Shown one piece after another: positions 27,104 through 36,340 of a stretch of 64,000 bases of DNA. Made by a program: the position numbers and the translations under genes. The notes below the pieces were generated by a model that saw only the letters and a program-made list of their open reading frames with translations, ran no database searches and was not told where the DNA came from. How positions within the stretch are numbered: position 1 is the first letter of the stretch; the number at the start of each line of letters is the position of its first letter. Source of the stretch: Bacillus sp. X1(2014). Its GTDB lineage: Bacteria; Bacillota; Bacilli; Bacillales_B; DSM-18226. The stretch lies in assembly GCF_007678255.1 (NCBI RefSeq), contig NZ_VEED01000004.1, positions 186,001 to 250,000 on the forward strand. The letters are read 5' to 3'.

Positions 27104-28597
27104 TCAATCATCCTCGTCCACTTTATTTAATCGAAATTCTCTAGGCGACTTACCAATTGATTCCTTAAACATCCGACTGAAATAATTGGCATTTTGATAG
27201 CCCGCTAGGATCGAAATTTCTTTGATCGGTTTATTGGTTTCAATCAGCAACCTTTTCGCTTCCTTCATTCGAAAGGCTGTTAATAATTCCGTAAAACTGG
27301 AACCTGTTTTCGTAATCAACAAATGGCTGAAATAAGAGGGGTTTCGGTCCACATAGGCTGCCACATCCTCCAGCCTGAGCATGCTGTTTGAAAAATTAGC
27401 CTCCATAAAGGATATGCCGCGTTCAATCGGATCTTGTATTTGATTTATATCCCTGCTCTCAGTCCCCAAAAACAATTTTTGAATAAATAAAATGAGATTT
27501 TGAACCGTACGATAAAGTACACGATCATACAAAATCGAATTAAAAATATAGCGGTATTCCTGTTCATAGCTTTGATTCTCGTCTAAGTAAAACGTCTTCA
27601 TATATCTTCTAACCTGTGCCAGGATACTAGTTAGTCTAATTCGGACCAATCCTGGGTCAGGATAAGGATCGTTCAATTGCAAAAATTCATCATACAACCA
27701 ATTTTTTATTTTTTCTAAATCAACGTTAGTCAACATGTCAACCCAGGTTCGTTGTTCAGGCGGAGCTAAAAAAGGATCAATATGGACCCATTCAAGTGAG
27801 TGTCCAAATTCAACGACTTGGCGGTACCCTTTATAATAGGTCAACTCTAGCATTTTCCTCGTTTGCAGATATTTTTGATTCAAAGTAACGGTTGATGAAT
27901 TTCCTTTATGAACCACGACAGCTAGCGGCTCAGAAAATTCCTCCTCCCACTTCCTCATCGCTTTTTGGCATTGTTCCGTGATATTATGACCCTTTTCTGA
28001 AAACAAAACAACGACCATGTCGTCTAATGCAAAAATACCGTGGACATCCTTGAAAGGATATTCTGCTAAGAATGAATGCAAAGTCCGGTTGGCAGTGATA
28101 CTTTCCGTTTGAAAAGCAGCTACATGGTAAATTTCTGCACCCGAAGCTTGCGATAGTAATAAAACTTCATATGATATATCTTTATAGGAATTAGCATGGT
28201 GAATTCTATCCGCCTGACTTTTGGCCCTAAGCTTACGTGAGGCTTTTTGAAAGGCGGTTTTCACCTTGGTTGCCGAAAAAGGTTTAATCATTAAATCTAA
28301 TGCTTGCATATCGATGGCAAGGCGCGCTTTTTCGAAGGTTCCTTCTGCGGATGTTAATAATAAAATGGGGTCATAAATCTGCATCAGGTCCCGAAAGGTG
28401 GACCAATCTTCCTTTGTGATCATATCTAGTTCTATTAAGACAACGTCAGGCTTCTCCTGCTCAAACCATACGACAAATTCCTGATAATGAGAAGCTGACA
28501 ATATAGTAGTTACGGGGATGGAGGAGGTTTTCAATAACCATTTTAATCCCTCTCGTTCGTTCAAATCGCGATCGGCAATCAGCCACTTTCCTTCCAT
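27104..28597 (-). CDS. AraC-type response regulator with a glutamate at the phosphorylation site
   Basis: This regulator of about 497 residues is of YesN-like build: an N-terminal receiver, a long middle region, and a C-terminal AraC double helix-turn-helix (LEDVAAYVDRNPSYFSHLLI; IKEISILAGYQNANYFSRMF; KSPREFR). In the receiver, where Asp is expected (PDLVLLDIxMP in relatives), this protein has PDVVLIELDM, so Glu56 replaces the phospho-acceptor. The acidic pocket (ADRD) and the lysine (LMIKPF) remain. This suggests phosphorylation-independent or constitutive activity. No kinase gene is adjacent. The ATG at 28597 follows GAAGGACAAAGG. Confidence 0.8.
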   Translation of the reverse strand: MEGKWLIADRDLNEREGLKWLLKTSSIPVTTILSASHYQEFVVWFEQEKPDVVLIELDMITKEDWSTFRDLMQIYDPILLLTSAEGTFEKARLAIDMQALDLMIKPFSATKVKTAFQKASRKLRAKSQADRIHHANSYKDISYEVLLLSQASGAEIYHVAAFQTESITANRTLHSFLAEYPFKDVHGIFALDDMVVVLFSEKGHNITEQCQKAMRKWEEEFSEPLAVVVHKGNSSTVTLNQKYLQTRKMLELTYYKGYRQVVEFGHSLEWVHIDPFLAPPEQRTWVDMLTNVDLEKIKNWLYDEFLQLNDPYPDPGLVRIRLTSILAQVRRYMKTFYLDENQSYEQEYRYIFNSILYDRVLYRTVQNLILFIQKLFLGTESRDINQIQDPIERGISFMEANFSNSMLRLEDVAAYVDRNPSYFSHLLITKTGSSFTELLTAFRMKEAKRLLIETNKPIKEISILAGYQNANYFSRMFKESIGKSPREFRLNKVDEDD

Positions 28598-28671
28598 CCT
28601 TTGTCCTTCTTTCATTCGTAGACTTTTGATTAGTTAAGCCATTTTTATGGCAAATAGGTAAATATTGTTGA

Positions 28672-29082
28672 TTAGTGCTGTTTCTCCCTATTATTTCGAT
28701 TAGAAATGATAACCCCGAAAACTAATCCAATTAATATGGCCATTAAATGCGTGGCTCCTGTTGATAAAGACAAAAAATTAATTGTCATACTGTAACTCTT
28801 ATTAACTAGACTTAATAGGATTCTTTCAAGAAAAGGTTGGTAAATCATAAGATACGGTAGTATTACCAATGGAATAGCAAGCCATTTGTGACCTATTATG
28901 TATTTCGTCAGTAGTAAATAAATGAAGGCAAACAGTAAAGCAAATCCATAAACGAACCAATTCAAATATTGGAGGATCGGGCTAGGCCGATCAAAAATAG
29001 CTACTACATTAAGATATACGATCCAAAAAATCGCAATAATAATAGAAAAAACCTGTGTTTTCAGTAAAAATTTCATTGTCAT
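28672..29082 (-). CDS. Four-helix membrane protein, hypothetical
   Basis: This 136-residue protein has four hydrophobic segments (about 8-28, 43-60, 70-88, 110-127) and a charged C-terminus (SNRNNREKQH). No family recognised. It stands between the AraC-type regulator and terD on the same strand, but with gaps of 75 bp or more. Confidence 0.65.
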   Translation of the reverse strand: MTMKFLLKTQVFSIIIAIFWIVYLNVVAIFDRPSPILQYLNWFVYGFALLFAFIYLLLTKYIIGHKWLAIPLVILPYLMIYQPFLERILLSLVNKSYSMTINFLSLSTGATHLMAILIGLVFGVIISNRNNREKQH

Positions 29083-29169
29083 AACATCCTCAAATCAAAT
29101 AATTTATATCTAACATAACCCAAATATCTCCTTACCACAAATAAATACTTCAAGACACTTCCAATAAAC

Positions 29170-29213
29170 AAAAAAAGGACAGAAACAGTTTCTCACGACT
29201 GTATTGTCCTTTT
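29170..29213 (-). terminator. Terminator after terD
   Basis: Minus-strand nested stem AAAGGACA / TGTCCTTT with an inner ACAGT/ACTGT pair, followed by T. Confidence 0.8.
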
Positions 29214-29226
29214 GATTTTGCTATTT

Positions 29227-29808
29227 TTAGCCAACGTTTAGGCCGAAGTCTGTTGCGATACGGGCTAGGCCGCCTTGGTAGCCAGAACCAACCGCTGAGA
29301 ATTTCCACTCGCCATTGTGCCGGTATAACTCACCTACAATGATTGCTGTTTCGATAGAAAAATCTTCTCCTAAATCATAGCGAATGATTTCTTGATTCGT
29401 TTCTTCGTTAACGATACGGCAGAATGCATTTGATACCTGGCCAAAATTCTGACCACGGGCGTCTGCATCATGAATGGTAATTACAAATGAAATTCTTTCA
29501 ATTTGAGCAGGGACTGCGCTTAGATCCACTTTTACTTGCTCATCATCCCCGTCCCCTTCTCCTGTCCGGTTATCACCAGTATGTACGACGGAACCATTTC
29601 CACCTTCAAGTTGATTATAGAAAACAAAATCCTTTTCAGAAGTAACTTTTCCGTTACCTGCTAATAAGAAGATACTTGCGTCTAAATCGAAATCGTTTCC
29701 TCCGTCGTAACGATTGGTATCCCAGCCAAGACCAACAACAACCTTCGATAAACCAGGATTTGTTTTTGTTAAATCAATCTTTTGACCTTTAGATAAAGAG
29801 ATAGCCAT
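29227..29808 (-). CDS. TerD-family stress protein
   Basis: This 193-residue TerD domain protein has the family patterns [41 protein letters not shown] (calcium-binding acidic cluster), [17 protein letters not shown] and a C-terminal [15 protein letters not shown]. TerD proteins bind calcium and are linked to tellurite, phage and general stress resistance. B. subtilis YceD/YceE are close in size. Here it is a single gene without the rest of a ter cluster. Confidence 0.9.
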   Translation of the reverse strand: MAISLSKGQKIDLTKTNPGLSKVVVGLGWDTNRYDGGNDFDLDASIFLLAGNGKVTSEKDFVFYNQLEGGNGSVVHTGDNRTGEGDGDDEQVKVDLSAVPAQIERISFVITIHDADARGQNFGQVSNAFCRIVNEETNQEIIRYDLGEDFSIETAIIVGELYRHNGEWKFSAVGSGYQGGLARIATDFGLNVG

Positions 29809-29967
29809 ACAAACACCCTTTCAATCTTAATAAAATCAATGTTTCACCTTAAGTTTACAAAAATAAGGAATATTTTTCTACTTTTTATTTAACTTCTCCT
29901 TATTAAATCAAGATCCACTGGTTTTGAGCACAGAAAAATGGTTAAGATAACTATTATTGATTGTTTA

Positions 29968-30005
29968 TGCTATAATGAACCGTTAGCAAAACGGGCATCC
30001 CGTTT
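29968..30005 (+). promoter_or_regulatory. Extended -10 promoter and leader hairpin of the GIY-YIG gene
   Basis: TGCTATAAT (29968-29976) is a perfect extended -10. About 12 bp downstream lies a perfect 7-bp hairpin AAACGGG-CAT-CCCGTTT (29989-30005) followed by ATTTTT. This could terminate or attenuate transcription before the gene. Confidence 0.55.
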
Positions 30006-30036
30006 ATTTTTAGTAGGTCAAGGAGCGATTTTCTAG

Positions 30037-30411
30037 ATGATTAAAATTGAAATGCCTAATCCTGATATAGTGATTACGAAGAAAAATCAAGTTGGTGAAA
30101 AAGTAGAGGCGCCGCTGAGCAGCGTTTATGGATTTACAGATTACAACAAAATCCCAAGAGATAAAGGCGGGATTATTCTATTTTCAAATGCAAATGATGA
30201 ATTACTGTTTGTCGGCAAAGCTAGGAAATTACGTCCTCGCGTAAAAAAACATTTTGAAGATACGGTCTCACCGATCAAATTGCATCGTGATGAGGTCTAT
30301 AAAATTGCAGTCTGCGTTGTAGAAGACCCGATGGAAAGAGAAATTTACGAAACCTACCTCATTAATACCTTACATGCAAAATACAATATTGATAAAGTGT
30401 TCTACAAATAG
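30037..30411 (+). CDS. GIY-YIG nuclease-domain protein
   Basis: This 124-residue protein has a UvrC-type GIY-YIG fold: the first strand GGIILFSNANDELLFVGKA stands for GIY...YIG, followed by arginine-bearing KLRPRVKKHF and the catalytic-type glutamate in PMEREIYETYLI. The second motif is FVG rather than YIG. Such short proteins may cleave DNA or only bind it. Stand-alone gene with its own promoter and terminator. Confidence 0.75.
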   Translation: MIKIEMPNPDIVITKKNQVGEKVEAPLSSVYGFTDYNKIPRDKGGIILFSNANDELLFVGKARKLRPRVKKHFEDTVSPIKLHRDEVYKIAVCVVEDPMEREIYETYLINTLHAKYNIDKVFYK

Positions 30412-30415
30412 TGGG

Positions 30416-30453
30416 AAGAGCGGGTTCGAAAACAGAACCTGCTCTTTCTTTAT
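30416..30453 (+). terminator. Terminator after the GIY-YIG gene
   Basis: Stem AAGAGCGGGTTC / GAACCTGCTCTT, then TTCTTTATT. It may also serve the convergent ATP-grasp gene. Confidence 0.8.
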
Positions 30454-31484
30454 TAACTTATGTCACCATATTTGAGAATCATTTCTTTTTCAATATGACT
30501 TGCCCGAATTCCAAACCTTGGTTTCAACATCTCTACTTTTTCACCTAGCAAAATTTTCAGAGCAAGATACGGGATGTTGATCCCAGATAAGCAGCTAAAA
30601 TGCATGCCCCCGCTCATACGCGGATTGACTTCCAACAGCTTGGGTGCACCATTGCTGTTGTATTTTACCTGGATATTAAACACATATGGCACCCTAAATT
30701 CTTGATGAAAATCGTGTGCCAGTTTTATGAGTTCAACCTGCTCCACCAATTCCCTCACTCTGCCCTCCCCCTTCATCCGAGGTATGGCGGCATACAGTTT
30801 ATCGTGGGATGATAAGCAATCGATACTATATTCTCTGCCTTCTAAAAATTCCAATACCATTAGGTCAGGAAATGTTTCTTGCTGACCTAAAATTTCGCAG
30901 GCATAGTTGTAAGGAATGCGGTAGCTCGTTCCATGATTGAAAAGCTGAGTAATCGAATCAATTTGGTCTTTAATGACCCTAAATCCGTTGGCACCTTCAC
31001 CAATCACCGGTTTAAAACACACGGTATGTCCTTTTTCCTTGAGTTTTTCATACGCTATTTTAAACGCTTCGAGATTATTGACGACATGATAGTCAGGGAT
31101 CAAAGTGTTTCCCTTCCCGCGCGAAAACATTTGGTATGTCTCAGCTTTATTATCCATGGTCTCCATGAGGTTAGCATCTGGACAAACCAGCACTTTAACT
31201 CCCAACTTCTCAAATTGACTCAGTCGTTTAGAGATGAGGACATTTTCTTTCCGCGGAATAAAAATATTAATCCCGTGTTTCTCACAAAATTCAAGACAAA
31301 AATCAATATAATCCTCACCAGATATATCCGGCTCGACGAAAGCAAAATCACAATTTTGTAAATACAGGGCATCTTTGTTCGGACTTGTGCCATAAATAAT
31401 AAATTTTCGTTTTTCTTCGTTATCCCGAATCATATCGATGAAATGGGAAACGGTTGTAAACCATCTGTTAAACCAAATCTTCAT
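30453..31484 (-). CDS. ATP-grasp ligase-like protein
   Basis: This 343-residue protein has an N-terminal Rossmann-like pre-ATP-grasp part (IIYGTSPNKDALYLQNCDF) and an ATP-grasp domain. The domain contains VCFKPVIGEGANGFRVI (ATP-binding lysine and glycine loop), VLEFLEGREYSIDCL, and the metal-binding LLEVNPRMSGGMH. It resembles the carbamoyl-phosphate-synthase-like ATP-grasp family, which activates carboxylates and joins them to amines. Substrate unknown; no biosynthetic partner genes are adjacent. Cytoplasmic. Confidence 0.78.
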   Translation of the reverse strand: MKIWFNRWFTTVSHFIDMIRDNEEKRKFIIYGTSPNKDALYLQNCDFAFVEPDISGEDYIDFCLEFCEKHGINIFIPRKENVLISKRLSQFEKLGVKVLVCPDANLMETMDNKAETYQMFSRGKGNTLIPDYHVVNNLEAFKIAYEKLKEKGHTVCFKPVIGEGANGFRVIKDQIDSITQLFNHGTSYRIPYNYACEILGQQETFPDLMVLEFLEGREYSIDCLSSHDKLYAAIPRMKGEGRVRELVEQVELIKLAHDFHQEFRVPYVFNIQVKYNSNGAPKLLEVNPRMSGGMHFSCLSGINIPYLALKILLGEKVEMLKPRFGIRASHIEKEMILKYGDIS

Positions 31485-31621
31485 TTAAATCCTCTTCCTT
31501 GTTGTAATAAGACCTCACTCATTATTGTCCTTCTCGATATTTTTTATAAGCAAAATTTGACAAAAATTTTACTTTCTATTGCAACTCATCGAAAAATCCC
31601 CCTTAAATTCCTTATAAACAC

Positions 31622-31650
31622 AAAAAAACGTTCTGCACCTGCAGAAACGC
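31622..31650 (-). terminator. Terminator after the flavodoxin-like gene
   Basis: Minus-strand stem GCGTTTCTGCA / TGCAGAACGT with a 2-base loop, then seven T. Confidence 0.75.
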
Positions 31651-31674
31651 TCACTTAAACTGGATATACACCGA

Positions 31675-32172
31675 TTAATGTACTAGTGTTTGGATATTAT
31701 TTATTTTTAATGCAAATTCTTTTATGGCTTCATAATCTAAATTTAATTGGTCGATCGTTGCACCGCTCACCTTTTTTACGATTTGTTTTTCAATGAAGTT
31801 CATTTCCGACAAGAGAAATTCTCCACCAAATAACCCCATTGCAGCAGAATTTTTTCGTAATTCTTGCGGGAAGGCATGGTTAAATTGCTCAATCGCTGTC
31901 TCGCCACCATGCATACAGCAAAGGAAAAGGCCTACTTCTTTTTCTAACAGAGTATCGTAATTGTGAGTAATAAAATGTTTGATTTTCCTTTGAATATTTC
32001 CAGCATGAATCGAACCGCCAATTATGATGGTATCGAAATTGCGAAGATCAAACTTCACTTTCTCTCGTTTCAAATCAATTGTCTGAACCTCCCCTTTAAG
32101 ACTTTCACTTAAAAATCTTACTGCTTTTTCAGTCGTCCCATGAGATGAGCAAAAAACAATTAAACATTTCAT
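31675..32172 (-). CDS. Flavodoxin-domain protein (HemG-like)
   Basis: This protein of about 165 residues has an N-terminal FMN-phosphate loop CSSHGTTEKA and the later IIIGGSIHAGNIQRKIKHFI. These resemble the flavodoxin-like protoporphyrinogen oxidase/HemG group more than classic flavodoxin. It would carry FMN and transfer electrons in the cytoplasm. Two adjacent cysteines (LFLCCMHGG) are present. A TTG at 32190 opens the frame, but the AAGGAG site is spaced for the ATG at 32172. Confidence 0.78.
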   Translation of the reverse strand: MKCLIVFCSSHGTTEKAVRFLSESLKGEVQTIDLKREKVKFDLRNFDTIIIGGSIHAGNIQRKIKHFITHNYDTLLEKEVGLFLCCMHGGETAIEQFNHAFPQELRKNSAAMGLFGGEFLLSEMNFIEKQIVKKVSGATIDQLNLDYEAIKEFALKINNIQTLVH

Positions 32173-32327
32173 GTCCTTCCACTCCTTCAACTTGCATGAA
32201 AAAAAACGATGTGAAAATTCATTTCCATTATATAACTAAATAAGACCATTCCCCGTTATAATATTGGCAATATTATTACAATTGAACAATTTAGGGCTAC
32301 ACTCGATATTGCTCGAGAAACTTTCCA

Positions 32328-32364
32328 ATAAAGAAGAAGGCTCCATTTGAGCCTTCTTCTTTAT
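32328..32364 (-). terminator. Terminator of the second DcuS/DcuR-type pair
   Basis: Minus-strand 14-base stem AAAGAAGAAGGCTC / GAGCCTTCTTCTTT. It overlaps the regulator stop codon. Confidence 0.8.
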
Positions 32365-33092
32365 ATGTGGTTATGCTGTTTGAATGCCCCCTTAACCAAA
32401 TAGACACGTTCTGGGCGTCCGACCGTTCCGTAAGCTAAATCCGCATCAATTTTATCCTCTGACATGAGATGCTCAAGATACCTTCTAGCCGTCGTTCTGC
32501 TTACACCTATTTCTTTAGCAACAATCTCTGCTGTTAGGCCATCAGCAACCTTCGACAGAACCTCCAGGACCTTTTCCAGCGTCAGCGGATCAATCCCCTT
32601 AGGCAGATAAGGTTTGTCGCTTTTGGATCCCTCTATTTCTTTTCGCAGCAGCTTGTCCACCTGTTGCTGGGTTACATGGAGATTTTCATTCTTCAATTCT
32701 GCTAGCTTTGTATAATATTCTTGATACCTCAGCAACGATTGTTTAAACCTCTCAAACACCACAGGTTTAATTATATAATCAAACACACCAATACTGATTG
32801 CCTCTTGCACTTTATGAATCTCTTTTGTGGCAGTGATCATGATCACGTCCATTTGCTTCCTTTGCTGCTTTGTTTCTTTAAGCAAATCAATTCCATTCAT
32901 GTCCGGAAAATAGACATCTAACAAAAGTAAGTCTGGTTGTAATAAATCAATATACGTCTTTGCCTCTAAATAGCTTGCTGCAATTCCTACTGTTTGGAAT
33001 CCTGGAATCTGTTCGATAAACCGTTTTTGAATTTCTGCAATCCGTAAATCATCCTCAACTATTAACACTTCTATATTGTGTTTCAGATTCAT
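32361..33092 (-). CDS. CitB/DcuR-type response regulator (likely for tctCBA)
   Basis: This 243-residue regulator has a receiver (VEDD at the N-terminus, phospho-Asp in LLLDVYFPDM, lysine in YIIKPVVF) and a C-terminal helix-turn-helix (AEIVAKEIGVSRTTARRYLEHL). It is closely related in build to DctR at 11110. It overlaps the kinase gene by 38 bp. Its position just downstream of, and reading the same way as, tctCBA suggests it activates the tricarboxylate transporter. Confidence 0.82.
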   Translation of the reverse strand: MNLKHNIEVLIVEDDLRIAEIQKRFIEQIPGFQTVGIAASYLEAKTYIDLLQPDLLLLDVYFPDMNGIDLLKETKQQRKQMDVIMITATKEIHKVQEAISIGVFDYIIKPVVFERFKQSLLRYQEYYTKLAELKNENLHVTQQQVDKLLRKEIEGSKSDKPYLPKGIDPLTLEKVLEVLSKVADGLTAEIVAKEIGVSRTTARRYLEHLMSEDKIDADLAYGTVGRPERVYLVKGAFKQHNHI

Positions 33093-34680
33093 TTAAACAC
33101 CCCCTGTGTTTTGGAATCACAACTGTGAAAAACGTCCCTTCCCCTTCATTCGAGGAAAAAGTTATATATCCCCCTAAACCTGCAATCGCTTCTTTTACCA
33201 GGCTTAACCCGATTCCGGAATTGCTTTGACGGTTTTTCGTAGAAAAGCCATTTTGGAAAATTTTTTCACCAATGCTGTTGTTTATGCCTTTCCCGTTATC
33301 TTCAATTTCGATGATCAGGTCTTTTCCTAAGTCGGTTAGAAACAGAGAAACTCTTTTTTCTACCTTCCCATTTTCTCTCACAGCATCAAAAGCATTATTA
33401 ACAAGGTTACCGATAATCGTCACTAATGTATCCCTGTTAATCTCTTCAGGCAAATCTCTAAAACTACTGTCACGATCGATTGTAAGAAGAATCTTCAATT
33501 CACTGGCTAAACTAACCTTACCTAAAATAAATCCAGCAATAATTGGATCGGGAATTTCCTTCATTAAGAAGCTAATAAATCCTTGTGCAACATCCACTTC
33601 CCTTGATATGAAATCAATGGCTTCCTTATAGGAACCAAGCTGGATTAAACCAAGGAGTGTGTAGAGCCGGTTAGAATACTCATGTGTCTGAGCCCGCAGG
33701 CCTTCAGCATATGCTTTGACATGGGACAATTCCTGAATCAGATTGGATAACTCTGACTTGTTTCTAAAGCTAGCAACTGCTCCAATTACTTCGTCTTTTT
33801 TATTAAAAATCGGGATACGATTCACCAAAAATATTTCACCGAAAATCGTAAATTCCCGATCATATTCCGCTAGACCCGTCCGAACCACTTCATAAAGATA
33901 CGTATTTTCAATGACATCTTCAATCTTCTTTCCACGGAGGAGAACGTCGCTCGGCACATTGAGAATTTTATGGGCGGTTTCATTGACGACGGTTATTCGT
34001 CCATTCGTATCAATGGCGATAATTCCCTCATGAATTGATTCTAAGATGGCATGTTTCTCTTGGTACATCCAAGCAATTTCTTTTGGTTCAAGGCCAAAAA
34101 TGGCTCTTTTAATATTTAATGAGATTAATAATGCCGCCAGTAATCCTCCTAGTAAAATAATCATGGTGGTGATAAAAATTTTCCGTCGTATCTTTGCTAC
34201 TTCTTTTTCAATATCCGTTTGAAGATAGCCTACTGAAACGACTCCAATTACTTTGCCATCACTAAAAATAGGCGCTTTCCCTCTTAAGGATGGACCAAGG
34301 GTTCCGATTGACTCAGAGATAACCGATTCTCCTTTAAAGACACGTTCATTATCTCCGCCCACCATTTTTTGTCCTAAACGGTTAGGATCGGGATGAGAAT
34401 AGCGAATTTCCTGACGATTACCGATAACAATAAATTCCGCACCAACCTGTTTTCGAATTTTTTCGGCAATTGGTTGAATAATAGCAGAGGGGTTTTTACT
34501 AGAAAAAGCTTTTTGTATCTCTGGCATATTTGAAATGGACTGAGCCACGGATAAAGCCTTCGTTCCTTTTTCATGCTTTAGATTGGACTCCATTATATTT
34601 TTAAAAGTTAGTTCGAAAATCCCGCCAATGAGGATAATTACTATAAAAATGCCTAGCATTAATTTCGTATGTAATCGCAT
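33055..34680 (-). CDS. CitA/DcuS-type sensor histidine kinase (likely for tctCBA)
   Basis: This 541-residue membrane kinase has a first membrane helix (residues 7-27), an extracytoplasmic sCache/PAS domain to about 165, a second helix (IFITTMIILLGGLLAALLI), a cytoplasmic PAS, a phospho-His helix RAQTHEYSNRLYTLLGLI, and HATPase motifs GNLVNNAFDA, DNGKGIN and GIGLSLV. It parallels DctS at 9467. It probably senses citrate or another carboxylate outside the cell. A terminator separates it from tctA. Confidence 0.83.
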   Translation of the reverse strand: MRLHTKLMLGIFIVIILIGGIFELTFKNIMESNLKHEKGTKALSVAQSISNMPEIQKAFSSKNPSAIIQPIAEKIRKQVGAEFIVIGNRQEIRYSHPDPNRLGQKMVGGDNERVFKGESVISESIGTLGPSLRGKAPIFSDGKVIGVVSVGYLQTDIEKEVAKIRRKIFITTMIILLGGLLAALLISLNIKRAIFGLEPKEIAWMYQEKHAILESIHEGIIAIDTNGRITVVNETAHKILNVPSDVLLRGKKIEDVIENTYLYEVVRTGLAEYDREFTIFGEIFLVNRIPIFNKKDEVIGAVASFRNKSELSNLIQELSHVKAYAEGLRAQTHEYSNRLYTLLGLIQLGSYKEAIDFISREVDVAQGFISFLMKEIPDPIIAGFILGKVSLASELKILLTIDRDSSFRDLPEEINRDTLVTIIGNLVNNAFDAVRENGKVEKRVSLFLTDLGKDLIIEIEDNGKGINNSIGEKIFQNGFSTKNRQSNSGIGLSLVKEAIAGLGGYITFSSNEGEGTFFTVVIPKHRGCLNESETQYRSVNS

Positions 34681-34707
34681 ACAAGCACCTCTACTTCTAT
34701 CATATAG

Positions 34708-34737
34708 AAAAAAACTCCTTAAAAAAAGGAGTTTTTT
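34708..34737 (-). terminator. Terminator between tctA and the sensor kinase gene
   Basis: Minus-strand stem AAAACTCCTT / AAGGAGTTTT followed by T. Confidence 0.8.
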
Positions 34738-34761
34738 GCAATAATCAGAACTTTTTGAATG

Positions 34762-36288
34762 TCAAGCTTCTTCGTTTATGACAACATTCTTTCCTCTCAT
34801 CTTCATTACTACCGGGATAGCCAGCCAAAGAACCGTCATAATTAAGAATCCTAATGAAATCGGACGAGTGAAAAATGGTCCAAAATCTCCATTGAAAATA
34901 GTTAAGGCCCGACGAAGATTATTCTCAACCATCGGCCCCAGAACAAGTCCTAACACTAACGGGGCAATCGGATAATCATGTTTGTTTAAAAAATAGCCAA
35001 TGACACCGCAGGCTAATAATAGTAAAAGGTCATATATTGAGACTTGAACCGCATAAACACCGAAAATAGAGATCGCAATTATAATAGGGATTAAATACCG
35101 CTTCGGGGTCTGAATGATCTTTGCAAACACCTTTACGAGCGGAAGGTTAAGTATGAGAAGCATGATATTTCCAATAAACATACTTGCAATCAACCCCCAT
35201 GCTACTTGGGGATGATCTTCAAATAATAACGGACCTGGCTGAACATTGTACATCATCAGTGCCCCCATTAGGATGGCGGTTGTACCCGAGCCTGGAATTC
35301 CTAATGTTAATAATGGGATCATTGCTCCGCCAGAGGCCGCATTGTTGGCCGATTCTGGCGCTGCCACACCAGCAATGGCCCCCTTTCCAAATTTAGATGG
35401 GTCTTTAGCGATCTTCTTTTCTAATATGTAAGAAAAAAAGGATGCTAGAGTCGCTCCCGCTCCGGGTAAAATCCCGATAAAGAAACCTAAGAAAGAGCCC
35501 CTGACGATTGGTCCAGCTGATTCTTTCAACTCTTCTTTAGAAGGGATTAAATTATTGATCTTTGCCATATCTGTATCTTCTTCTTCTTTTTCTAAGATCG
35601 TTTTGAAAACCTCACCTAGTGCAAACAAGCCTACCGCAATCGTCAAGAATTCAATTCCTTGATATAACCAAGGGATATCAAAGGTAAACCGACCAATTCC
35701 TGAAACATTGTCAATTCCGATCGTAGCAAGTAGCAGCCCACATACCGTCATAATCAATGCTTTCGTAACGGACTTACCTGCCAACCCACTAACAGCTCCA
35801 AGTCCTAAGAGCATAAGCGAGAAATATTCAGCAGGACCAAATTTAAGAGCAAGAGTTGACAATGGTTTCGCCAAAACAATAAGGGCAATTAATGTCACGA
35901 TTCCCGCCACAAACGACCCAATCGCGGCAATTGACAAAGCACTCCCTGCCCTTCCTTTCTTAGCCATTTGGTAACCATCTAATGTGGTCACTACGGACGA
36001 TGACTCTCCAGGAGTATTTAATAGAATAGAAGTAGTCGATCCTCCATACATAGCCCCGTAGTATACACCAGCAAGGAGAATAATAGCACTCGTTGCCGCT
36101 TGCTCAGGAGGAAGACCTCCCGTAATGGAAGCGGTAACAGGAATAAGCAAGGCAACACCGCTCATCGGACCAATCCCCGGTAACACACCAACAGCAGTCC
36201 CAATTAATACCCCAACAAAAGCAAAAATCAAATTATACCAAATAAGTGCAGAACCAAAACCGTGCAACAAATAATCCAGAGTATTCAT
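34762..36288 (-). CDS. tctA: TctA, large membrane subunit of a tripartite tricarboxylate transporter
   Basis: This protein of about 508 residues has 11-12 hydrophobic segments and the TctA signatures GVLPGIGPMSGVALLIP (first half), YGGSTTSILLNTPGESSSVVT, and the second-half repeat FIGILPGAGATLASFFSY with APESANNAASGGAMIPLLTLGIPGSG. It imports carboxylates with TctB and the TctC binding protein. The frame extends to 36333 through a palindromic repeat. The ATG at 36288 has an AAAGGGGGAA site and begins MNTLDYLLHG. Confidence 0.92.
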   Translation of the reverse strand: MNTLDYLLHGFGSALIWYNLIFAFVGVLIGTAVGVLPGIGPMSGVALLIPVTASITGGLPPEQAATSAIILLAGVYYGAMYGGSTTSILLNTPGESSSVVTTLDGYQMAKKGRAGSALSIAAIGSFVAGIVTLIALIVLAKPLSTLALKFGPAEYFSLMLLGLGAVSGLAGKSVTKALIMTVCGLLLATIGIDNVSGIGRFTFDIPWLYQGIEFLTIAVGLFALGEVFKTILEKEEEDTDMAKINNLIPSKEELKESAGPIVRGSFLGFFIGILPGAGATLASFFSYILEKKIAKDPSKFGKGAIAGVAAPESANNAASGGAMIPLLTLGIPGSGTTAILMGALMMYNVQPGPLLFEDHPQVAWGLIASMFIGNIMLLILNLPLVKVFAKIIQTPKRYLIPIIIAISIFGVYAVQVSIYDLLLLLACGVIGYFLNKHDYPIAPLVLGLVLGPMVENNLRRALTIFNGDFGPFFTRPISLGFLIMTVLWLAIPVVMKMRGKNVVINEEA

Positions 36289-36317
36289 TCTATTTCCCCC
36301 TTTCACTCTAAAAAATA

Positions 36318-36332
36318 TGGTGCCTGACACCA
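36318..36332. repeat. TGGTGCCTGACACCA palindrome between tctB and tctA
   Basis: This 15-mer is identical to the right end of the element at 22548. It sits 8 bp after the tctB stop, inside the operon. Confidence 0.7.
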
Positions 36333-36340
36333 TGATCTAA

